NCBI GenBank assembly: GCA_008931825.1
Contig: QXVZ01032506.1
Span: forward strand, 1 to 33,349
From: Phallusia fumigata
Lineage: Eukaryota; Chordata; Ascidiacea; Phlebobranchia; Ascidiidae
Length of the DNA: 33,349 bases
Reading direction: 5' to 3'
Position numbers and translations under genes: made by a program. Of the stretch, positions 1-12,900 are shown in pieces. The notes under the pieces were generated by a model. The model had not been told where the DNA came from. It saw only the letters and a program-made list of their open reading frames with translations, and made no database searches. Within the stretch, counting starts at the first letter, position 1; each line of letters begins with the position of its first letter.

Positions 1-297
1 TTTTCTGTCCCACAACCCAGCAAACACGTGCTGTTGGAAAAGGCAACGAGTTGTGTCGGGGAACGAATAAAAACTTATGGAATGGTGGTACATGTTTGTT
101 ACGAACGCTTCACTGTAAATTTAATATTTCATTCACACCAGAGCGGCTGTTGCATCACAGGCTAGCTATGATGTCACTATATCTTTTCCCTCGTGTTTTG
201 TGGTTTCTCGTGCCAACAATTACTTGGTTGTGAGACAATACCTGCGATTGAGCTCAATGGTGTTTGTTATGTATGAATAAACTAAATTTCTACTTAC

Positions 298-3139
298 AGT
301 AAATACTGTAGCAGCAATGGAATACCACAGGAAGGTCTCAACATTTTCTTGTTCGGATATCAATGTGATATTGAATGGTTTGTCCAGATTCAGTGTTGCC
401 GATGCATAGGACCACCATAGCAAACCAGTTCCAGCTGAAAAATACTGATGTTAACATGTGAACACGGTAAAATATTATAGTAATAATAATGAGAATGGAG
501 TTATAACTAATCAATAACCTTTATTATAAAACCTCAAAAAATCTACAGCATCAAACAATTTGACAAAAAGAATAAACATCTAGTGAGTATGGGATAAACC
601 AATACCGCAATTTAATTCTGGAATCTGCCTAAAAATGTTCAGACTAACCAACAATTAAGGCATGTTCACATCTTATTATTGTTCACCAGGCCTGCAAGAT
701 GCCCTGTCAATGACACTGATCTGTGTAACATAGTTGGTATACCGCCAGCCCATGATATGCTACTGCTGTGTTTTGGAAAACCACTGCATGCTAGATTTTT
801 TAATACAAGGGAGTGTTCAGGAGCTCTTTTTTGTTATTATGTCTACTAAGGCCTGGTATTAGGGAACTGGTAGTCCTAAATTGGTTTAGAAACTGTTGCT
901 ACATCGGGCAATATTGGCTTACAGCCTGTAGTATCATACAAACTGGTAGTGGCAAAACAAATGGAAAAACCTGGTTTGAAATAAATCACATTGATTAACT
1001 ATCTTTGTACTTACCCAATGACGTAACAATAACTATTATGTTGATGATGTAAACCACAATGCTGGCAAGGTATCGAATGAGCAACACGATAATAAACGAC
1101 ACCACTGAAAAAGTAAAACACACAGTTAACATCGGGCACTTCCACAGTTCATTTTAACACCATTACAACTCACAGACAGCCAAAAAGCAAAGACCAATAA
1201 TGGCATAACGGCACATGTAGATTTCACTCAGAATTCTGGTAAGGGGATCAAGGTTGTTAAGGAATTTCACCATGTCTACTAGGAACTCAAGGACATTGCT
1301 TGGAGCACATCGATAAATCACCACCGTACTGTAATCAGTAAAAAAGTCAGCATAGTACAACCCATATTTAGACTAATAGTTTTAGGAAAGACAAGAAACA
1401 TTTGTATTTAATGTCAACCATAAAATTTAATAGCCGTGTATATTTCATCAGTACAAAATGCCAGGTTTCTCATCAATGGAAAACAACTTTTGATAATCAG
1501 AAAATTGTACAAGGTTTGAATAGTTTTTGTTTTACCTTGGGTCCAATGGTAAAACTGGGCACTTTCCAATTTTACTGCTGACCCCCTGGCTTACATAATC
1601 TTTTGGATCAAGACTATAATCACATAGCTGTGAACCAGTTTCCTCATAAAAATCATACAGGTCCTGCAAGCAAAAAGTGTGCCAAAAAATGTAAGTTTTC
1701 AACCAAAGTGGTGACAAAAACAGAGCATCAAAAACAAAAAACCAATTATATATTTTAAGTATTTATAATGAGCAATATCTGGTCCTCCAACAGACATGAG
1801 CTTCAGTAATTGCTGTTTGTTTGACAATGAAACAAGTTTCAAGAAAACATATCACTGTTAGTTTCCTATTTAGATGGATTAACAGCTCTATGTACAAAAG
1901 GCAATTATGCATCCACTGTACCTGCAATGTACGTAACTCTCTGTCAGGACATTTGCTAACACAGATTTCCAGTGATGAGTAGGGATCCAGCACGTCCATA
2001 AAAAAGACAAACCTAGAAAAGACAACTTTTAAGTCTTGAATGCTGAAACTGTACAGCCAGCAACACGAAGACAGTGTTTGTTTTCGGACTAGATACAATG
2101 TCATGTCAAAGCATGCAGCTTACTTTTTCCCAGTCAAGTCCAATCCTGAATTTGGGTTTTCCGTAAGTTTTTTGTTTGTTCTGTCACAAGTATTGCCATA
2201 GCTGTCATAACCATTGATAAGCCTGCTGGCAGCTCCACTGGCTATGGAAAATGCTGCAATGATAATCTAAAAAAAGANCCAGCAACACGAAGACAGTGTT
2301 TGTTTTCGGACTAGATACAATGTCATGTCAAAGCATGCAGCTTACTTTTTCCCAGTCAAGTCCAGTCCTGAATTTGGGTTTTCCGTAAGTTTTTTGTTTG
2401 TTCTGTCACAAGTATTGCCATAGCTGTCATAACCATTGATAAGCCTGCTGGCAGCTCCACTGGCTATGGAAAATGCTGCAATGATAATCTAAAAAAAGAC
2501 ATTTTTAGGGAGCATGACTAATTTTAGTACAGAGATATTCATGTTTCTGAAAAATCAATGATCCGGTCCCAGACTTTATATAATGGCAGCATGCTTTAAT
2601 AAACGAATGTTTTGTACCTCACACCATCATACATGATAGTGTGAGGCTTGTCCAAGACATGCAGCGAGACAAAGCAATAAAGATAAGCCATTTTGCCTTT
2701 TCTTATCTTCGTACTCCCATGGCTTTTTAAATACCTGCTGCTATCCACCATTTGGATCAGTATATATATGCAACATGCTGTAACTGAGTTACCAATGCAT
2801 GCAACACAGAATGAGAGGGCAAGTCGCTAGGTCCAAATACTGTCCAGTTTTTGATTTTTAGTATATTAAATAAAAAACATTTTTAGCACAAATCAACCTG
2901 TAAAACCCACCAAGTATCCACACATTAAAATATTGTGCCTTGAGTGTTATACTGATAAAATCAAAAACATTTGATATCCTAATTTCACTAATTTCATTTA
3001 CCATTCCAATAAAGAACAGCACGAAGACACAGAGGGGAATAATGTCTGTGCATGATCGCTTTTGCAATGGCTTCCAGAATTGTGGTTTTGGTGGCTCTTC
3101 GCCTGGCCGACTTCGAATAGCACTATAACAGCAACCCAT
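298..3139 (-). CDS. SLC44A1: Choline transporter-like protein 1, N-terminal half (partial)
   Basis: Seven phase-consistent exons: 3139-3002, 2488-2346, 2012-1922, 1663-1536, 1328-1174, 1104-1015, 434-298, giving about 294 residues; the rest lies beyond the left edge (family about 650 residues). The protein starts MGCC, like vertebrate CTL1, with Gly2/Cys3/Cys4 suited to lipid modification, followed by W-K-P-L and R-S-C-T-D-I before the first membrane segment. The extracellular loop carries the family's G-Y-D-S-Y-G-N, V-F-F and C-V-x-x-C-P cysteine pattern and an R-C-A-P motif; two further membrane segments follow. CTL proteins move choline across plasma and mitochondrial membranes for phosphatidylcholine synthesis. 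Exon 2 occurs twice (also 2266-2124) because of a 221-bp repeat around the N at 2278; only one copy should be used. The family is clear; choice of SLC44A1 over other SLC44 members rests on the MGCC start. Confidence 0.9.
2057..2499. repeat. 221-bp direct repeat flanking a one-N joint
   Basis: Bases 2057-2277 and 2279-2499 have equal length and I see one difference, an A/G change that is silent in SLC44A1 exon 2. The copies abut a single N at 2278. This is what an unmerged contig overlap or two alleles would give. It duplicates exon 2 with both splice sites. Confidence 0.9.
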
Positions 3140-3551
3140 CCTACAATCTCATATCATGACAAAACTTAGCTGTAATCAAAACCTGTTTCGAAAATAAATA
3201 TAACATTTGTAAAAACACGTCAAAAATCAATGTTGATTTTTCAAAAAACCATGATTTGAACAAAACACTCTCGCAAACTAAAGTATTTTTTGTTTAAAAA
3301 CAAATTATTTTGCCAAAATCACAAGTACTTAGTGCTACCAGCCTACATTTGCTAGTACATAAGTTTAAGTCCGATGTCTAGAAAAAAGTCAATGAAATTT
3401 AACCGAAATTGAACTTGAACCAAAAATAACAAAAAATTGGCACTGTCACTGAATTTCACCAGATAGCTTGTGCTTGGACTTATTCCGGACAGTCCAATTT
3501 AGGTGTTACTCTGCCCACCAGAAAGAATAAAAAAAAAACATTGACATGGTG

Positions 3552-6451
3552 TCACGATGTCTCAGCATCAGATAACTGATTGTCACTGTTTTCGGAACTT
3601 GCATCTGAGGAATAGGCAACCAATGAACTTAATCTCTTCAGTTTAGGGTCACTTTTAACTGTCGATGCACTCTTTGATGTTTGTGTCAATTTACTGAAAC
3701 TTGCTTGTCTATCTTGTGTACTTTGTTTTACAATATGTGGTTGTGTCTTGATGCGGCTTTTCAACTGAGCCCCTACAATGTTTGTCTTTTTTCTGATTTT
3801 GACCCCCAGAAAATTGTTTGTAGGTTTTGCTTTGGATTTTCCAACAGATGGAGTCCACAGTGAGTTGGACACCTTGGCTTGCAATGACTTTGTGAGGGAT
3901 TTTGGCAGTTTGGTAGACAAGTGTTGAATAGACGATTCCACTTTGCTACTCACAGTTCTCTCAAATACTGGTTTCGATTCAATGTCTTTACGCAGTTCAT
4001 CTCGTTTTGCATCGAATGCTAAAAACAAATTTTAGAATTAAAAGCAATTTGCACAACAGATCCATGAAGGAAGTATGGGAAATAGATGCTTAAAGTGCAA
4101 TATGGTATTAAAAAAATCTTGCACAAAAAATAACCAATTTACAAAACATGTAAGCAGAGAGTATTTACATTTGATGGTTTGAAAGTGCATTAGTTCTGCC
4201 ATCTTTTTGTCTTCAATTGATTCAGGTAAAAGTGTAATGTCCAACGAAGATTTTTGTAGCAGTGTGGCATCATGTTTTGCAACTTCCTCCAATCTCTATA
4301 TAAACACATTTTTCACTCGAGTTAGAATTAGTCTCTATGGTTGTTTTTTTTTAAAACGTCTGTGAATATATTTCAAATAAAAATAGACCTTTTCACTTTT
4401 AAAGCTACCCTTGTCTATTACTGCATTACCATAATCATGCATATGTATACACATGTATCTTTTTGGCATTTTGACAAAGGACTATAAATTTAAAAAAAAC
4501 AGTTGTCTTGATTACTCAAAAAATCATCAGTTTAAATTCCTCACCAAAAAACTTAAACAAACATTGCCCGCAATAAATTAGCAGAATTCAAAAAGAACAG
4601 ATACAAACAAAAACTTATACCTTTTTCTCCTCACGAAAAGATTTTCTCAGAGCCTTGTTGAGCAAGTAATCGTCTTTCTTTTCATCCTGTATGTCCTGAA
4701 TTTCCTCAAGGGTGGGAACGACATGCTCAAGTTTCTTTTTGTCCTGTGCTTGGTGTTCAAGTTTGTACATAGGATCAGTGGTTAACTTCTTTTTAACCTC
4801 TCTGTCTGTAAATTGAACAGTATCACATTAGAGGCAAATAGATGAATAGGCAGCTCATATAATTTTGAATACAGTATACTACAACATGTCATCATTAAAT
4901 CTTTGCTCTGTCCAACTAAAAGCTTTTAAAAAACAAACAAGTAATATACACATTTTCAGACAATTTGATTCCATTGGTTTACAGTTTCCAGAAACTATGA
5001 ACTTCCACAGTAGTTCCCATAAATAATATGCATTGTAAGATAAAACACTTTGGAAATGTACAAAAATAAATGAGGAAACATATTTTGTTATGCCTTCATG
5101 CACAATATAACAATGGTTATTTAAGGGAGTATGATTTAATAACCACCTGTCATCTCAATCTGTTCATTGCTTTTTGCATCCCATCTCTCCTCTTTTCTCC
5201 TGGCACCACTCAGTATGACATATTCACAGTTAGCAGGATCAGTTTGTATCTCAAAATGTTGGTCGCAAAGATGACATTTCATTCGAAATTTGTAGATTAT
5301 AGTTGAATAATAGTTGCCCATCTAAAAAATATCAAATTAGAAGGGTATATATTAAAGATCTGCATTTTTAATGCATTAAACGACATTTTAAGTACCTTCT
5401 TTTTTTCTGCATTGTATCGAACACCCATTCCAATGTGACTGTTACATCCATTGCACCAAATATTATATGGCATTTCAAAACGAATGATGAGAATTCCCTG
5501 CAAATTAATTGCGTGACAGGTTTAAGTTAAGCTTAAAGATAAATATTAACAGTGACACAAATCCATTAAAATTATCGAGGGGACTTATGTTCTTGTGATT
5601 AATTTTTGTGCAAATGACGTCATATTGAAAGTTATGACATCATAATAAAAATATTTATGTCATAAAAAATGGATTACATTTCGGCTGAGACGGTCTTAAA
5701 ACGCCGTTAAAACTTTTTGCCATTGTCCAACTGTTGCAAAAGTATTTAAAAAGTGCTAAAATTGTTTTCATGCTACCATAAACCACCTTTGAACCCACTT
5801 TGAACAGTTAAACACGATTTTGGGCTTCATCCTTAATTAAATTAGGTTTAAAATTTAGGTTTTTAAAAAACATTGTTTTGCAAGAAAACAACTGCACATA
5901 AAATTTTGCAAGTTAACAAACTGGGAAGAATATTAAACACTCAATGTCTTGTTGTCAAAATGTAGCCCGCCAAACAAATGTATCAGAATTACAGTAAGAC
6001 CTTTGCTGATCTTAGTTTTGGCTCGCAGCTTGAAAAAGGTTGCCAATCCCCCAAGCTTGGTTAGACATGGTTTATGAGATGTGCTCACCTCTGAAAGTTT
6101 TCTCGCTCTTTCCCTGAGCGGATGCGAATTGTGATATCTATCAAGAGAGCCATGTTTCTTGTAATCGAAGTCCGGGGGATAATATTTGTTTACTCCTTTT
6201 CTTTCCCCCTGTGGAATGCAACCCTTTTTATTTAATGCATATTTAACACCAACATTTGTAACAAACTCACAGAGCACAGACAAACATACTTCAAACCAAA
6301 CTAAACATATGAACTCCAGTGGTCTTAATATAGTAAAAGTAGCTTAGGAAACAAATTACTTATATTTTTTTTCCAAACATTGTATTCAAAGCAAAACCTA
6401 GAATAGTCATTTATTCAGTGGAACATAAATAAAATTTATTACACATACCAT
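3552..6451 (-). CDS. YJU2B: YJU2B/CCDC130-like spliceosome-associated protein
   Basis: Seven exons: 6451-6449, 6208-6089, 5497-5396, 5321-5147, 4805-4621, 4295-4169, 4018-3552; phases agree throughout and give 392 residues, close to the human 396. The CWC16/YJU2 domain is at the N-terminus: G-E-R-K-G-V-N-K-Y-Y-P-P-D-F, then H-G-S-L-x-R-Y-H-N-S-H-P-L-R-E-R-A-R-K. Zinc-binding pairs are Cys56/Cys59 and Cys91/Cys94. T-D-P-A-N-C-x-Y-V and R-K-E-E-R-W-D follow, then a charged helical region and a low-complexity Ser/Lys/Thr C-terminus. Proteins of this family act with the catalytic spliceosome in the nucleus. The start codon is the last three bases of exon 1, directly followed by the donor GTATGT. 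It is head-to-head with the Kelch gene and 412 bp upstream of SLC44A1 on the same strand. Confidence 0.93.
5957..6055. mobile_element. Possible hAT-type transposon end within YJU2B
   Basis: In the intron after YJU2B exon 2, the stretch ending near 6055 reads on the minus strand as a G-rich start followed by TTGGCAACCTTTTT and GCTGCGAGCC. This is the look of many animal hAT MITE ends. The opposite side has TGTAGCCCGCC but no clear inverted terminus or target duplication, so boundaries are approximate. Confidence 0.35.
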
Positions 6452-6931
6452 GTTTTCCTAGTCCAGCTAAGCTAGTTTTTATGACTTCAATGTGATTACT
6501 TGTTTTCTATTAGATAAATTTTTGAAAACAAAAACGTATTAGTGCTGTTAGATTTNTAGTTTTTATGACTTCAATGTGATTACTTGTTTTCTATTAGATA
6601 AATTTTTGAAAACAAAAACGTATTAGTGCTGTTAGATTTGCAAGTTTTGTTCTAGAGTTTTGCTAATAATATTTGCTTCAAAGTTAACAGCCACGCCTCA
6701 ATCCTTTGTGCTGAAAATCACAAAAAGTAACAGAAATCCCCAACCTTTGCAAACGATTTTACAGCGATTAAACTTTTGTGTTTTGTTGCTCGTTACACGC
6801 ACCAGTGAGTACATTTTTTTGTCATTATGTCGTCACGTTTGTAACGTCATAGAGTGAAATTGCTGCAGTAAAAAGCCAAAATAAAAAAGTTTCTCGCAAA
6901 TGGGATTTTTAAGCGTTATTTAAGACATCAA
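6452..6931. promoter_or_regulatory. Divergent promoter interval, YJU2B / Kelch gene
   Basis: The start codons of YJU2B (minus, 6451) and the Kelch gene (plus, 6932) point away from each other with 480 bp between, including the artefactual repeat. No TATA box stands out. CACGTT and CGTCA words occur near 6833-6850. Position is the main evidence. Confidence 0.4.
6473..6639. repeat. 83-bp direct repeat around a one-N joint
   Basis: Bases 6473-6555 recur at 6557-6639 with no difference that I can see, separated by the N at 6556. It lies in the divergent promoter interval between YJU2B and the Kelch gene, so the apparent 480-bp spacing is probably about 84 bp too long. Confidence 0.85.
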
Positions 6932-9900
6932 ATGCAGGCTGGAAGGAGACCAATCAAGCGGGTCGGCAGTTACATTACACCAAGTGAAGTTTCGTCGCAA
7001 ATCAAAGCCACTGGATCTTTGTCGGTTAACTTGCACGACGGTCATGCAGACAAAAAATCGAAAGCGACGGGAACATCTCCAGAATCCGACCAAGAAGAGG
7101 TTTACCAGCTCACGAAGCACGAACAATCATTGGTTTCTGGAATTGCCGCCTTGTACAAGACCAGAGACCTTTGTGACGTCATATTAAGCGTAGAAAAGGC
7201 CACTTTTCAAGCTCACAAGGTATGTTTTTGGGCAGGATTGTAGAAAAAACAGTGGTTTTCAAAACAACTAGTAAGATAGTGGTTGCGCAAAGCATTTTTG
7301 AAATCAATCGTTGACTTTTAACAGTAAGAAAACTGTATCTTTGTTTTGTTTATCTTGATCGCCGGGATAGGCCTAAATGTACACGCAAAGGAGCCAGTTC
7401 TGGGCTCTGGCCTTTTCTGATTTTCAAAGGTCAAAACTTTGGCATTGCGCCAGATAAACTAGATGAATTTAAATAAAATGAAACGAAACTACTGCCTTTT
7501 CAAAACAAGTAAATTATTTTGAGAAAAAGGGTTGCAATGTATAGCAGGTAGTCAGGTACATTGACTGTCATCTCATTGTGAGGAAGACCAATTTAGGCAT
7601 TGCTTCATGCATCAAAGATAGAGATGAAATTAACAACATAACCTTCTATAAACAGACGACATAGTATAAGCTTCGGCGAATATTCAAATGCAAAGTAAAC
7701 GGAAAAGGAAAATATTGCTTTGTGTTTTCCAGGTTGTGTTAGCGGCCTCTAGCGAGTATCTTCGCGAAATGTTTGTAATGCGTCAAAAAGTCGAGTTCAA
7801 CGAGAATGAAATGATGAAAGTGCCACTTCTAGGCATACAAGCAAACACCGTTGCTGCTATACTAGAAGGAATGTACAGGTAACCTTCTATGTAGAATACG
7901 TCAACAAACCGATGCAGATAACTAAACGTTGTTTAAATACGTCGTGAAAGTTGTGTCAGGTTAAGATGGCTGGTCAGTCTACCAGCCTTAAGGTTAAGAT
8001 GGCTGGTCAGTCTACCAGCCTTAAGGTTAAGATGNGTAGAACTTAAAAGATGTAACCAAACCACTGGCAATTTCTACAACGAAATACTGACTGACTCTTT
8101 GCCCGCAAATTATGTGACCAGCAACTCAAATACTCCGCATTCTTGGCGTTCTCAGATCGACGTCATAATTGCTTGCGGCGGCTTAGCGTTGAAGCGCGAG
8201 GGATCGCTCACCGATAAAATGTTCTACTGTGACGTGAAACAAGGATTGTGGAAGCCTTTCGCCAGACTTCCCGAACCGAGGCATCACCATGCAGGTAAGA
8301 AAATCGAATCCTGGTTCATAATTCATACCACATAAAAAATGTTTTAGGCTATTGCTGTATGATCCATGCTGAAAAAAAGCTTTTTTAAAGCATGGCCGAA
8401 AAATGTTATTAATTAGTTGTAGTGGGCGATTGAACGCGGCAATGGCCTGGACACATTTTACCAAATAATAAAGACCGGTTCTGTGCTACTCTTGTTTGGC
8501 TCTTTGAGATTATGGATTCGCGTTCAAACAGAGCAAACACAAGAGTCGAGGTGGGATTAGAACCAACAACCTGCAAGAAGAAAGGAGGTTGCCCAAACTA
8601 CTCGATTATGTTGGCGACAAGGCAGATGTGTGTGCTAAACAAACTCTTGTATGTATAGGGCTTATGTTAGGGTTTCTGTCCGGCTGACACATGTTCAGGG
8701 TCCCGAGAGAAACGAGAAGGTGCTTTCGACCGAAAAGCTGTTTAAAAAAGTACAGTATTGTCATATTTCAACATAATCTTTTTATGTGACCAAATGGGCT
8801 TTTGTTGAAGTTTAGTGCCGACAAAGTACTAATTAGCCTCGGTTTAGGTATTAGGAGCCCCATCAAACGGATTGGTACCGCCATCATTTTTTTGAGCTCC
8901 TGCTTGTATTTGTATTAAATTATAAATTAAAACGCAGCGACCACGCTCGGACGTTTTCTATACGTTGCTGGTGGAGATTCAACAGAAGGCTGTCGCTCGC
9001 CCAGCAAAAAGGTACGGCACGATACCGTCAAAGATTTGATTGAAAGGTGACGTAATGATGACGTTGGTAGGTTTGGAGGTATGACACCTGGATGGAGGAA
9101 TGGCTTCAGGTGACCAGCATGGAAACGGCGAGAGAAAGTTTTCAGCTGGTTGCGCTTGAGATGAAAATCTACGCCATCGGTAAGAGTTGGTGTCAAACCG
9201 GTAAAAAAGTAATTTTAAATCGCTAGTACCTCATTTTGGTTATCCGCAACTGTTAAGACAGCTGCTCAAAAAATTAGTCAATATGCCCTTCAAGGGGCTT
9301 TTATGGTGGACCGTGCGTTTTTCCTTCCACCATTTCCCCACCATGAATCCGTCTCGAACACCTTCATTCCCACCTGATTTGGTCAAAAAGACTTTTTAAC
9401 TTTGTTCCATAACAAGCGGGTAACAAGATTTCGAGGCATTTAACTTAGATTCGAAATTTTATGATAGATTCCTGTCATTCGGTGAAAAACTCTGAAAATT
9501 AGCCGCGGTTTCTCTACTGCTGCGAAATACTTTTGGTGGCCTTCAATTACACTTCAGGTGGTCGCACAACGCAGGGTGTAACCGTCGGCGAGATGGAAGT
9601 GTACAGCCCCGCCAATAACACGTGGGAGAGATGTGAGCCAATCAGCAGCCGGCGACGTCACACGGCTGCCACTGCGTTTGACGGACGAATCTATGTGGCT
9701 GGTGGATCGAGCGATGACCTGGTTTCTCGTCGGGTGGAAAGGTAGTTTGTGCATTTAAAATAATTTATTTGCACACCATGAGCAGGCAAATGTCGCCTAC
9801 CTTGGGCTTGATTAGTTTAGTCGACTATTTCTCGGGCACTTACTGTAAACAGACTATACACCAGTGCTTCCAAGCATTTCGTGTATCATGTCCAAGTCGA

Positions 9901-12900
9901 AAAATCACGATTTATGTTGTGAGCGAAGACAAACTATTGGTTTTGTCAAAATATATCATTACATTTATTTCACGGTCATAGACGAGCTTATAACCAACAA
10001 ACTTGATTCAATTATCCAACTTCAATTACCAAACCTTAACCTTACATACTTTTCTTAATAAGGCATAAAACCCTTTCCTCTTTTGCTTTTTTGTAGTTAT
10101 TTACCGGTAAATGGAAAGTGGGAACGACGTCAACCTTTAGTAAAACCGAGGTTCTCAGCAAGTCTACATGCAATCGACAACCATTTGTGGCTGGTCGGGG
10201 GCGCCACAGTGGACGCCTCGGATCCCGGGCTGGGGATCTACGGGGCCAGCGAAGTAAGCACTGCTAATCGGTTGGCAAACTTATTACGCTTTAGGTTTTT
10301 TCACATAAAATTAAAAAATGCTTTTAACTTTTAATGTAAGCAGGAAAATGTTGTAAGATGTTTCGCCAACTTACCGAATTATAGCCTACATTTTGAGCAC
10401 TTTTGCGTGTATTCAAACTACACCGCAACCTATTTAACTAATTTGACATTTCAGCTCCATTTACCACAGCTTGGATTCTTTTGGACCGAATTAAACACTT
10501 GTTTGATTCCAGGAGTTTAAACTTAAGTCCTGTTTGCTTGTGACAGATAGAATTGTACACACCCGGCCATGACCAGTGGACAATTATCAAGACGCGTTTA
10601 AATTGCGATGATGCCGCATCACCTTCCTTACTGAACAGAAGTGTAGCGGCTTGGGACTCTACAACACGTCATACAGCCAGGTTTGAATTTTTTCGCTTGG
10701 TGTTCGTTGGTTGAGCAGCAGACGGAAATGTTTTTCAAACCAAGTGGTTTCAATTTCAGCACTAATTAGGTCTTTTACAATAATCAACATAATAGCTGAT
10801 AATCTTAGGCCTGTTTGCATGCACGCTTAAGCGGGTTTGCGAACGAGCTTTGTGTAATTAATCGTGACAAGTTTAATACAAAAACAACAAGTTACTTAAT
10901 TACTTATTTGAACAGAAATAAAGAGTATTTTTTGAGAAGAAACGCATTTGGGTTGGGGCGCTTTGCTAAAATCAAACTGATTGTTGATGCGTTTTTAGTC
11001 CATCAAATGAAAACGACGAAGAGTTTCTCGATCTCTGCGTTTCAGCAACAAGATCTGAAGCTGGTTCGTGTGCATTACACGGCAAACTGTACCTGGTTGC
11101 TGGCTACAGCTGGTTGAACCGGGGCCGTATTGATAATGTGGAATGTATAGACACCAACAAACGAAAACAGAGGAGTCCTACCACACAAGAAGACGATGTC
11201 ACAAAACCAGAAACCAGCCTTGCTCTGGAACCAGNNNNNNNNNNNNNNNNNNNNNNNNNNNNNNNNNNNNNNNNNNNNNNNNNNNNNNNNNNNNNNNNNN
11301 NNNNNNNNNNNNNNNNNNNNNNNNNNNNNNNNNNNNNNNNNNNNNNNNNNNNNNNNNNNNNNNNNNNNNNNNNNNNAGCAAAAAGGTACGGCAAGATACC
11401 GTCAAAGATTTGATTGAAAGGTGACGTAATGATGACGTTGGTAGGTTTGGAGGTATGACACCTGGATGGAGGAATGGCTTCAGGTGACCAGCATGGAAAC
11501 GGCGAGAGAAAGTTTTCAGCTGGTTGCGCTTGAGATGAAGATCTACGCCATCGGTAAGACTCGACCGTTGCCGAACCCGTAAAAATAATTTAGGATCCCT
11601 AGTAATTCATTTTGGTCTTCCTTGACTGTTGCTTGAAAAATTAGTCAATGTGCCCTACAAGGGGCTTTTTTTGAGGGACAGTGCGTTTTTCCTTCTACCA
11701 TTCCCCCCATCAATCAGTCTCGAACACCTTTCATTCCCACCTGATTTGGTCAAAAAGACTTTTTAACTTTGCTCCATAACAAGCTGGTAATATGATTTCG
11801 AGGCATTGATAGATTCCTGTCATTCGGTGAAAAACTCTGAAAATTAGCCGCGGTTTCTCTACTGCTGCGAAACACTTTTGGTGGCTTTTAATTGCACTTC
11901 AGGTGGTCGCACAACGCAGGGTGTAACCGTCGGTGAGGTGGAAGTGTACAGCCCCGCCAATAACACGTGGGAAAGATGTCAGCCAATCAGCAGCCGGCGA
12001 CGTCACACGGCAGCCACTGCGTTTGACGGACGAATATATGTGGCTGGTGGATCGAGCGATGACCTGGTTTCTCGTCGGGTGGAAAGGTAGTTTGTGTTTC
12101 TAAAATATCTTATTTGCACACCATGAACAGACAAATGTCGTCTACCTTGGGCTTACTTAGTTTTATTTCTCGGGCACTTACTGTAAACAGACTACACCAA
12201 GGCTTCCAAGCATTTCGTGTATCACGTCCCACCCGAAAAATGATTTATGTAGCGATTCCTTTGATACGAAGACAAACTATAGGTTTTGTCAAAAGATATC
12301 TTTAAATTTATTCCACGATATATTCATAGACGAGCTTATAACCAACAAACTTCGCAAGAATAAGCAACTTGAAATCTACCAAACCTTACGTATGCTCATT
12401 CTCAATAAACCATAATCCCCCCTTCCCCCTTTGCTTTTTTGTAGTTATTTACCGGTAAATGGAAAGTGGGAACGACGTCAGCCTTTAGTAAAACCGAGGT
12501 TCTCGGCAAGTCTACATGCAATCGACAACCATTTGTGGCTGGTCGGGGGCGCCACGGTGGACGCCACGGATCCCGGGCTTGGGATCTACGGGGCCAGCGA
12601 AGTAAGCACTGCTAATCGGTTGGAAAACTTTTTACGCTTTAGGTTTTTTCACATAAAATAAAAAAATGCTTGCCGAATTATAGCCTACATTTTGAGCACT
12701 TTTGCGTGCATTCAAACTACACCGCAACCTAATTAATTAATTTGACATTTCAGCTCTATTTACCATAGCTTGGATTTTTTTGGACCGAATTAAACACTTG
12801 TTTGCTTCCAGGAGTTTAAACTTAAATCCTGTTTGCTTGTGACAGATAGAATTGTACACACCCGGCCATGACCAGTGGACAATTATCAAGACGCGTTTAA

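Noticed and set aside
3140..3551. Operon of YJU2B and SLC44A1
   Set aside because: Tunicate operons usually have very short spacers; 412 bp between stop and start is more like independent genes.
8545..8606. Functional tRNA gene
   Set aside because: Too short, poor A-box and no proper anticodon arm.
9047..9078. XBP1-like, Ire1-type unconventional intron
   Set aside because: The ends are plain GT-AG and I see no paired loops with the Ire1 cleavage motif; a spliceosomal microintron is simpler.
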